DNA from: JAGPUQ01 sp041594335
Lineage (GTDB): Bacteria; Pseudomonadota; Gammaproteobacteria; Pseudomonadales; Porticoccaceae
Length of the DNA stretch: 8,542 nucleotides
Reading direction: 5' to 3'
Assembly: GCA_041594335.1 (NCBI GenBank)
Contig: JBFHML010000074.1
Location: 1-8,542 of the forward strand
The position numbers and the translations under genes are program-made. Of the stretch, positions 1 to 5,302 are shown piece by piece. The notes under the pieces are model-generated. The model worked only from the letters and a program-made list of their open reading frames with translations. It did not search any database and had not been told where the DNA came from. Position 1 is the first letter of the stretch; each line of letters starts with the position of its first letter.

Positions 1-1
1 C

Positions 2-1540
2 ATTCGCTATCTGGTGATCTACGGGGTCGTGGTGGTAGTGGTCGGCCTGTTGTTCTCGCGCATGCCCACGGCTTTCCTGCCGGAAGACGATCCGGGGCTC
101 ATGTTCAGTCAGGTGCAGCTGCCCGTGGGGGCCACGCTCGAACGTACCCGCGGCGTGCTGGAGAAGATCGAGCAGTATTATCGCGAGGAGGAGAGCGACA
201 CGATCCAGACGGTGTATTGCGTCACTGGATTCAGTTTTACCGGGCGCGGACAGAACACTGGGCAATGCTATATCCGCATGCACCATTGGGACGATCGTGC
301 GGAGCCGGGCATGGACGTGAAGGCCGTAGCAGCGCGCGCCAATGGTGCATTTGCCGCCATCAAGGATGCTCGGGCCGTCGCCTTTTACCCGCCGCCGATC
401 CGCTCCCTGGGTAATTCAGCGGGTTTTGTCTTTGAGTTGAAGGACAACGGACATCGCGGTCACGAGGCATTGCTGGCCGCACGCAACCAATTGCTCGCCA
501 TGGCCGCCCAAGATCCGCGATTGGCCAAGGTGCGGCCCAATGGTCAGGAAGACACCCCCCATTTTGAGATCAAGATCGATCGTGAAAAGGCCCGTGCCCT
601 GGGTGTCGCCATCGAGGATATCAACGAGACGCTGGCCATCGCCTGGGCGTCTGCCTATACCAACGACTTCCTGCACAACGGCCGAATCAAGAAAGTCTAT
701 GTGCAAGGTGATGCCGCTTATCGCATGCAGCCGCGTGATCTGAACAAGTGGTTTGTGCGCAATCAGGCGGGAGAAATGGTGCCGTTTTCGGCCTTTGTCA
801 GTACCAGCTGGACCAAGAAGGCTTCCCGTTTGGAGCGCTATAACGCCGTGCCCGCGATCGAGATTGTGGGTGAGGCCTCGCCAGGGCACTCCACTGGCGA
901 GGCGATTGCGGCGATGGAGGAGCTCGTGGGCAAACTGCCGTCGGGTTTCGGTTATGAATGGACTGGCATCTCTCTCCAGGAGACCCAGTCCGGTACTCAA
1001 GCGCCGATCCTCTACGCGCTCTCCATCGCGTTGGTGTTCCTAGCGTTGGCTGCGCTGTATGAAAGCTGGTCCGTGCCTTTTGCGGTCATGTTGGTGGTGC
1101 CGCTGGGTGTCATCGGAGCGCTGCTCGCAGCCTATGGCCGTGGCCTGGCCAACGATATTTTCTTCCAGGTCAGCATTCTGACCACGGTGGGGCTGTCGGC
1201 GAAGAATGCCATTTTGATTGTGGAATTCGCCCGCGATTTGCAAGCGCGCGGAGCGCCCTTGCGAGAGGCTATTCTCGATGCTGTACGCCTGCGTTTTCGA
1301 CCGATCGTGATGACCTCCCTGGCCTTTGCGCTGGGCGTTTTGCCGCTCGCGCTCAGTACTGGGGCTGGGTCGGAGAGCCAAAATGCCGTCGGAACCGGGG
1401 TATTGGGGGGCGTCATCACCGGTACTTTGCTCGCAGTCTTTTTCGTGCCGGTGTTTTTCTTGGTGATTCGGCGCATCTTCAAGGCCGGCTCGCATCGTGA
1501 TCAGGAAATCGCGGCGGCGAGCGGCGCAGCCGAGCACTGA
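2..1540 (+). CDS. AcrB/MexB-like RND (HAE-1) multidrug efflux transporter, C-terminal half (5' truncated by window edge)
   Basis: This is the inner-membrane, proton-driven pump of a tripartite efflux complex, which works with a periplasmic adaptor and a TolC-type outer-membrane channel. The visible 512 or so residues match the C-terminal half of AcrB (about 1049 aa in full). They begin in TM7 (YLVIYGVVVVVVGLLFSR), followed by FLPEDD, the periplasmic porter and docking subdomains, and TM8-TM12. The switch-loop motif GFSFTGRGQNTG is at about 227-262. The periplasmic motif RPNGQEDTPHF, the TM8 segment LAALYESW and the motif MLVVPLGVIGALLAA are all AcrB-like. The TM10 proton-relay lysine lies in GLSAKNAILIVEF (codon 1202-1204), and RFRPIVMTS covers TM11. 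The reading frame is already open at base 2, so the true start lies outside the window. Two pocket phenylalanines of AcrB appear as Tyr here. The exact pump name (acrB, mexB, ttgB and so on) cannot be fixed, so no symbol is given. The family call is very secure. Confidence 0.96.
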   Translation: MRYLVIYGVVVVVVGLLFSRMPTAFLPEDDPGLMFSQVQLPVGATLERTRGVLEKIEQYYREEESDTIQTVYCVTGFSFTGRGQNTGQCYIRMHHWDDRAEPGMDVKAVAARANGAFAAIKDARAVAFYPPPIRSLGNSAGFVFELKDNGHRGHEALLAARNQLLAMAAQDPRLAKVRPNGQEDTPHFEIKIDREKARALGVAIEDINETLAIAWASAYTNDFLHNGRIKKVYVQGDAAYRMQPRDLNKWFVRNQAGEMVPFSAFVSTSWTKKASRLERYNAVPAIEIVGEASPGHSTGEAIAAMEELVGKLPSGFGYEWTGISLQETQSGTQAPILYALSIALVFLALAALYESWSVPFAVMLVVPLGVIGALLAAYGRGLANDIFFQVSILTTVGLSAKNAILIVEFARDLQARGAPLREAILDAVRLRFRPIVMTSLAFALGVLPLALSTGAGSESQNAVGTGVLGGVITGTLLAVFFVPVFFLVIRRIFKAGSHRDQEIAAASGAAEH

Positions 1541-1606
1541 GGACTTCGGTCGAGGGCATTCCCGCCACGTTCTTCCATCTTCCGTTATTGCCATCGGGTT
1601 GCCGCG

Positions 1607-1633
1607 CATCGCGTCGTGCGACGGCGCTCGATG
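1607..1633. repeat. GC-rich inverted repeat (possible hairpin) after the efflux gene
   Basis: CGTCG-TG-CGACG (1612-1623) is flanked by CATCG (1607-1611) and CGATG (1629-1633), which can extend the stem around a 5-base bulge. It lies about 70 bases after the pump stop codon, where a terminator would be expected. It lacks a downstream T-run and its central loop is only two bases, so a rho-independent terminator is not well supported. Confidence 0.3.
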
Positions 1634-1657
1634 GCACAGCTGTCTTGTCTTCATCTC

Positions 1658-1672
1658 CGTGGGATAACCACG
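1658..1672. repeat. Short perfect stem-loop CGTGG-GATAA-CCACG
   Basis: A 5-bp perfect stem with a 5-base loop lies about 40 bases upstream of the ops-like element. It could be an RNA hairpin in the capsule leader or a small operator dyad. The stem is short, so chance is a real alternative. Confidence 0.3.
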
Positions 1673-1709
1673 TCTAGAGCGTCGTGTGCCGGCGTACTCG
1701 CTCGGTAGG

Positions 1710-1721
1710 CGCGGTAGCTTG
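1710..1721 (+). promoter_or_regulatory. ops-like element (candidate RfaH-recruitment site) upstream of capsule operon
   Basis: The bases CGCGGTAGCTTG match the E. coli ops 12-mer GGCGGTAGCGTG at 10 of 12 positions and the ops core GGCGGTAG at 7 of 8. The inner GC-GGTA-GC arrangement, which forms the small hairpin in the non-template strand of ops, is intact. It is on the coding strand, about 260 bases upstream of wzi. That is where ops/JUMPStart elements sit in group 1 capsule and O-antigen clusters. A second CGGTAG copy lies nine bases upstream (1703-1708). The match and position are observed; function through an RfaH-type NusG paralog is inference. Confidence 0.4.
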
Positions 1722-1726
1722 CACTC

Positions 1727-1746
1727 GATCTGTGATCTGTATCGCA
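1727..1746. promoter_or_regulatory. CRP/Vfr-like dyad TGTGA-N6-TCGCA
   Basis: TGTGATCTGTATCGCA (1731-1746) matches the CRP-family pattern TGTGA-N6-TCACA with one mismatch in the half-sites. Continuing through ATTT, 16 of 19 bases match the ideal CRP site. The left part is also a tandem 7-bp repeat, GATCTGT at 1727-1733 and 1734-1740. It lies about 230 bases before wzi. Binding by a CRP/Vfr-type regulator is inferred only from the match. Confidence 0.3.
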
Positions 1747-1907
1747 TTTTCGAGGTGACAAAGCAGACAAGACACCCCCGGTTCCTGCCAAACTCTCCGG
1801 GCCCCGCGATGCGAGGCTGGCTAGCGCGCCGCGATGGTTCGGCATGCCGGATCGCGCGGATGCCGACGCTTGATCGTTGGTGCCGGTGCTTCCCCATGGG
1901 CCCACCT

Positions 1908-1919
1908 GCGCAATTGCGC
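1908..1919. repeat. Perfect 12-bp palindrome GCGCAATTGCGC
   Basis: This self-complementary 12-mer has no spacer and is centred about 65 bases before the wzi start codon. Two shorter overlapping palindromes, CCCATGGG (1893-1900) and TGGGCCCA (1897-1904), lie just upstream. It could be a dimeric regulator's operator in the wzi leader or promoter region. No specific regulator is recognised. Confidence 0.3.
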
Positions 1920-1978
1920 CGGGATTTGGGAGGAGTGTTTGCGTACCGGAGCTGTAACCATTGGTGAGCACCCCTAGC

Positions 1979-3562
1979 ATGACGATGGCTGGCCGTGATC
2001 GACGGCGCTGTGGTGGGACTGAGAAAATCGATAGCGCTTTACCCGCCCCGCGCCAGCGCGATACGTCTACTCGATGCCGAGCTTGGTTATCCTCCCTGAC
2101 GGTATTCATCCTGCCGGGCCTATGGTGGAGTGCCGGCGCTGACGCACGGCCCTGGATCGAGCCTGGTGATGTGCGCGCGCGGCACAGCGTGCAATGGCTG
2201 GTCGATACGGGGTGTGCCAATTTGCCGCAATCGACCTGGCCGTTGATGTGGGCGGAGCTGGCCACTGTGCTCGATGGGAGTGAGACCAGTGCGCAGTGCC
2301 GCGACAGTGATGCCTGGCGTTATCTGCGGCGTGAACGTGATTATCACGCCGCAGATTGGGCCAAGGCTGAGTTCCGCCTAGGCAGTGCCGAGCGCGAACC
2401 CCTGTTTCGGGATTTCGCCGGCGGTACGAGAGAGAAGGCCGAGGCCGGGGTGCGCCTCGAATGGGTTGAGGGCCCCTTATCCGCTGGTTTGGGGATGACA
2501 ATCGCCCATGATCCCCGCGACGGCGATGAAGTACGGCTCGATGGCTCCTATGTGGCCGCGACTTTCGGCAACTGGGTGGTGGGACTGGGTGCGATCGAAC
2601 GTTGGTGGGGGCCTGGCTGGCACAGCAGCACGATGCTCTCTACGAACGCGCGGCCAGTGCCCGGCTTTTGGATCAACCGCAAAACTTCACAGCCGTTTTC
2701 CTGGCCGGTCCTGCGCTGGTTGGGGCCTTGGCAGCTGACTGCCATTGCCGGTCAATTGGAATCGGATCGATTTATCGAACAAGCGAAGCTGCTCGGCGCG
2801 CGGTTTAGCTTTCGGCCTCATCCCACACTGGAGATCGGCCTCAGCCGTACCGCGCAGTGGGGGGGCGAGGGTCGGCAGCAAGATCTCGATAGCCTGGGCG
2901 AATGTCTGGCTGGAACCTCGAACACGGATACCCTCAACGACAATCCCTGCAACCAGATAGCCGGTGCGGATGCCCGTCTGGCACTGCCTATAGGAAACTC
3001 GGTCGTCGGTCTTTACGGCGAACTGACCGGCGAGGACGAAGCCGGTAACCTGCCTTCGCGGCGTGTCGGCCTCGGTGGGATTGATGTGGCCACCAATTGG
3101 TTCGACGGCTCCCAACAGTTCTATCTAGAGCACACCAATACGATGTCGGGCGACCTCATCGGAGAGGTACGTGCGAACTACGCCTATGAACACGGCGTTT
3201 ATCAGAGTGGTTATCGCTTCCATGGGCGTAACCTGGCATCCACCTGGGAAGGGGACTCTCGGGTCACTACGTTGGGCGCGAGCCACTTTTTCAGTGACGG
3301 CAGCGACCTTTCGCTGACGCTCAGTTTTGCCGAACTCAATCGCGATGGCGCTCATCGCACTCGCCTCCCGGGGGCGGAACCCCCAATGCTGGACCCGGTG
3401 ACCGACCGGGATCTCGACATTCTCACGGTGCGTTACTCCCGCCCCTTATGGGATGGCCGACTGACGTTAGCGGGTGTCACCAGTGATGAAAGACTCCAGA
3501 CGGTCGCGCGCAGCTGGCCGCGCACCACGTTATCGGTCGGTTGGGAATACCGCTTGGATTGA
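1979..3562 (+). CDS. wzi: Wzi-family outer-membrane capsule assembly protein
   Basis: Wzi is an outer-membrane beta-barrel lectin that helps attach and organise group 1 capsule at the cell surface. From ATG 1979 the protein is 527 aa, within the family's usual size. A hydrophobic segment at about 36-52 followed by SAGADA (AxA at 54-56) looks like a signal peptide. The mature start, RPWIEPGDVRARHSVQWLVD (57-76), is the typical Wzi N-terminus. The hallmark motif RWWGPGWHSSTMLSTNARP is at 208-226. The rest is alternating-hydrophobicity beta-barrel sequence ending in a probable final strand, TTLSVGWEYRLD. The start is uncertain: ATG 1979 has a GGTGAG 10 bases upstream, while TTG 1961, GTG 1964 and ATG 1985 are in frame. 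All of them give an unusually long basic N-region before the hydrophobic core, and no ATG, GTG or TTG lies closer to it. An in-frame TAA at 1955 blocks any further upstream extension. wza follows after 60 bases. Confidence 0.9.
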   Translation: MTMAGRDRRRCGGTEKIDSALPAPRQRDTSTRCRAWLSSLTVFILPGLWWSAGADARPWIEPGDVRARHSVQWLVDTGCANLPQSTWPLMWAELATVLDGSETSAQCRDSDAWRYLRRERDYHAADWAKAEFRLGSAEREPLFRDFAGGTREKAEAGVRLEWVEGPLSAGLGMTIAHDPRDGDEVRLDGSYVAATFGNWVVGLGAIERWWGPGWHSSTMLSTNARPVPGFWINRKTSQPFSWPVLRWLGPWQLTAIAGQLESDRFIEQAKLLGARFSFRPHPTLEIGLSRTAQWGGEGRQQDLDSLGECLAGTSNTDTLNDNPCNQIAGADARLALPIGNSVVGLYGELTGEDEAGNLPSRRVGLGGIDVATNWFDGSQQFYLEHTNTMSGDLIGEVRANYAYEHGVYQSGYRFHGRNLASTWEGDSRVTTLGASHFFSDGSDLSLTLSFAELNRDGAHRTRLPGAEPPMLDPVTDRDLDILTVRYSRPLWDGRLTLAGVTSDERLQTVARSWPRTTLSVGWEYRLD

Positions 3563-3610
3563 ACTCTAACGCGTGCTGAAACACAGGACGTGATCAAGCG
3601 CCGAAACCGG

Positions 3611-3617
3611 AGAGGGG
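3611..3617 (+). promoter_or_regulatory. Shine-Dalgarno sequence deciding the wza start
   Basis: AGAGGGG ends five bases before the ATG at 3623. This favours ATG 3623 over the in-frame upstream GTG at 3590, which would add 11 charged residues before the lipoprotein signal peptide. A second ATG follows directly at 3626. Confidence 0.6.
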
Positions 3618-3622
3618 ATGAC

Positions 3623-4783
3623 ATGATGAAAGCGAAACGCAGCGAATGGCAAGGGCGGGCCGCTCCGGTATTGGTCCTGCTGCTCACGGCCGCAATCTCC
3701 GGATGTGCCGGGCTGGTGCCGGGCTCCCATCTGCGCACATCCGATGCCGACCCCTGGTTTGGACCGCCGCCCCAGGATGCCGAGCCGCTGCCGCCGGATC
3801 TGGTGCGTATCCAGCGGATCCAGCCGGGAGTCGGTACTGTGGCGCCCGCCAATACGGCGGTCTCGCTACCGGCCGCGCTGGCGCAGGCGCCCGAGCATTA
3901 CGAATACCGAGTGGGTCCCGGCGATGTCCTCACCATCACGGTGTGGGAGCATCCGGAGCTCACCATCCCCGCGGGGTCCGAGCGGACGGCGGAGGATGCG
4001 GGGAACTGGGTTCACGACGATGGGACCATCTACTATCCCTATGTCGGCACCCTCAAGGTGGCGGGGCTGCGGGTCACCGAGATCCGCGATCTCATTATCA
4101 AGAAACTGTCGCGTTACATCGAGAACCCCCAGGTCGACGTCACCGTCGCCGCCTTCCGTTCGCAGCTCGTCTACGTGACGGGCAATGTCAACAATCCTGG
4201 CACCTACCCGGTGACCAATGTGCCCATGCGCTTGGTCGATGCCGTTAGCCGTGCGGGCGGCTTGGACGAGCGTGCCGACTGGCGGAACGTCACCCTGACC
4301 CGAGAGGGGCGCGACTACCGCCTCTCGCTGCGCGCCGTCTACGAACGCGGTGACCCGCACTTCAATGTGTTGCTACGCGGCGGTGATGTCGTCCATGTCG
4401 GCCGCGATGATGACAACAAAGTGTTCGTGCTGGGTGAGGTCATGGAACCCGCTGCCATGCCCATGGGCCGAAACGGCCTCACCCTTGCCGAAGCCCTCGC
4501 CAAGGCCGGTGGTATCGACGAATTGCAAGCCAACGCCTCTGGCGTGTTCGTCATGCGCCGCGCGGTGGGTGGCGAAACCGGACAAATCGATCTCTACCAG
4601 TTGGATGCTCAGCAGGCCACCGCACTGGTGCTCGCCGACGATTTTGAGTTGCAGTCGCGGGATATCGTTTATGTCACGGCGGCGCCGGTGGCGCGCTGGA
4701 ATCGGGTGATACAGCAGTTACTGCCGACCTTGCAGGGGATCTATCTAGGCGCTGCTACCCAGGATGAACTGCGTGACGACTGA
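3623..4783 (+). CDS. wza: Wza, outer-membrane polysaccharide export lipoprotein
   Basis: Wza forms the octameric outer-membrane channel through which capsular polysaccharide leaves the cell, docking on Wzc in the periplasm. The protein is 386 aa from ATG 3623 (E. coli Wza is about 379). It has a lipoprotein signal peptide with lipobox ISGC and acylated Cys28; Ala29 after the cysteine fits outer-membrane sorting. A proline-rich linker follows. The polysaccharide export domain is at about 92-176, starting YEYRVGPGDVLTITVWEHPE. Two SLBB domains follow: about 182-258 (VYVTGNVNNPGTYPV) and 266-350 (VFVLGEVMEPAAMP). The C-terminal segment 355-376 (ARWNRVIQQLLPTLQGIY) is the amphipathic helix that forms the membrane-spanning helical barrel in Wza. 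Every hallmark is present, so the channel should be functional. The gene lies 60 bases after wzi and 11 before wzb, which indicates co-transcription. Confidence 0.96.
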   Translation: MMKAKRSEWQGRAAPVLVLLLTAAISGCAGLVPGSHLRTSDADPWFGPPPQDAEPLPPDLVRIQRIQPGVGTVAPANTAVSLPAALAQAPEHYEYRVGPGDVLTITVWEHPELTIPAGSERTAEDAGNWVHDDGTIYYPYVGTLKVAGLRVTEIRDLIIKKLSRYIENPQVDVTVAAFRSQLVYVTGNVNNPGTYPVTNVPMRLVDAVSRAGGLDERADWRNVTLTREGRDYRLSLRAVYERGDPHFNVLLRGGDVVHVGRDDDNKVFVLGEVMEPAAMPMGRNGLTLAEALAKAGGIDELQANASGVFVMRRAVGGETGQIDLYQLDAQQATALVLADDFELQSRDIVYVTAAPVARWNRVIQQLLPTLQGIYLGAATQDELRDD

Positions 4784-4794
4784 TCGGGTAGGCG

Positions 4795-5223
4795 ATGTTT
4801 GATTCGGTGCTCGTGGTTTGCGAAGGCAACATCTGCCGCAGCCCGGTGGCTGCCGCGTTGTTGCGGCAGTGCACCGGCGCGCGGGTCGAGTCGGCTGGCG
4901 TGGCCGCTGTGGTGGGCAGTGAGATGGATCCGATCGCACGGGAGGTGGCCGAACTACAAGGCCTCACTTGTCCGCCCCACCGCGCGCGTCAGCTCACCCA
5001 GGAACTGTGCAGCCGCGCTGACCTGATCCTGTTCATGGAGCAACGCCAGCGCGACTATCTACTGCGCATCGCCCCGGAAAGTGCGGGCAAGGCGCTGTTG
5101 TTCGGCAAGTGGCTCGACGATCGAGAGATTCCGGATCCCTTCCGGCGCAGTCGTGAGGCCTATGAGCAGGTTCATGGCGTGCTGAGCCAAGCCGCCGGCA
5201 GCTGGGCGGATAAGCTCGGGTGA
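4795..5223 (+). CDS. wzb: Wzb, low-molecular-weight protein-tyrosine phosphatase
   Basis: This is the cytoplasmic phosphatase that removes phosphate from the C-terminal tyrosine cluster of the Wzc kinase, allowing the phosphorylation cycle needed for capsule polymerisation. The protein is 142 aa, close to E. coli Wzb. The P-loop VCEGNICRSP holds the catalytic signature C-x5-R-S: nucleophile Cys9, the second loop cysteine Cys14, and Arg15. The general acid is Asp114 in EIPDPFRRS (112-119). The conserved VESAG follows at 31-35 and LLFGKW at 101-106. Both catalytic elements are intact. The start ATG lies 11 bases after the wza stop with only a weak GGTAGG-type ribosome binding site, so translational coupling to wza is likely. 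The order between wza and wzc is the standard one. Confidence 0.96.
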   Translation: MFDSVLVVCEGNICRSPVAAALLRQCTGARVESAGVAAVVGSEMDPIAREVAELQGLTCPPHRARQLTQELCSRADLILFMEQRQRDYLLRIAPESAGKALLFGKWLDDREIPDPFRRSREAYEQVHGVLSQAAGSWADKLG

Positions 5224-5302
5224 CCGAAAGCACGCAGACAACCAGGGCAGGGAAGGATTCCCACGGGTTCGGAACCTATCCAACTGCAAGGGTAATGAGA
5301 CC
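5224..5302 (+). repeat. wzb-wzc intergenic spacer with two small inverted repeats
   Basis: This 79-base gap interrupts an otherwise tight wza-wzb-wzc order. It contains GGGAA-GGA-TTCCC (5250-5262) and, directly after, GGTTC-G-GAACC (5266-5276). AAGGG at 5288-5292 is the probable wzc ribosome binding site, 10 bases before ATG 5303. No T-run follows the repeats, so a terminator is not claimed. A minor RNA-processing or attenuation role is possible but unsupported. Confidence 0.25.

Larger units (their letters stand above)
1541..1978. other. Gene-free intergenic region between efflux pump and wzi, rich in dyads
   Basis: No convincing coding sequence is seen here on either strand. Open frames that cross it run antisense into wzi or the pump, or lack a plausible start and codon pattern. 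The region holds, in order: a GC-rich hairpin near 1607-1633, a perfect CGTGG/CCACG stem-loop at 1658-1672, an ops-like 12-mer at 1710-1721, a CRP/Vfr-like dyad at 1731-1746, a spaced 10-bp inverted repeat (1641-1650 with 1765-1774), a dyad at 1830-1856, and the palindrome GCGCAATTGCGC at 1908-1919. It probably contains the promoter and 5' leader of the capsule operon. I see no strong -35/-10 pair. It probably also separates two transcription units, though no hairpin followed by a T-run is visible after the pump gene. Confidence 0.7.

Noticed and set aside
1612..1633. Rho-independent terminator after the efflux gene
   Set aside because: A GC hairpin can be drawn but there is no T-run after it and its loop is only two bases, so it is listed only as an inverted repeat.
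1650..1678. Sigma-70 promoter TTCATC-17-TCTAGA upstream of the ops-like site
   Set aside because: Only three of six bases match in each hexamer, which is not better than expected by chance.
1040..1897. Long antisense open frame over the end of the efflux gene and the intergenic region
   Set aside because: It runs opposite to a clearly conserved AcrB-like coding sequence, has a low-complexity, Arg- and Gln-rich translation with no recognisable domain, and is explained by GC-rich third-position bias.
1931..1935. AGGAG as the wzi ribosome binding site
   Set aside because: It lies more than 25 bases from any in-frame wzi start, and an in-frame TAA at 1955 prevents an earlier start. The GGTGAG near 1963 is better placed although weaker.
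1651..2265. Antisense open frame spanning the intergenic region into wzi
   Set aside because: It overlaps the Wzi N-terminal coding region, has no recognisable motif and no ribosome binding site.
3590..3622. GTG at 3590 as the wza start
   Set aside because: AGAGGGG is ideally spaced before ATG 3623, and the shorter N-region gives a normal lipoprotein signal peptide.
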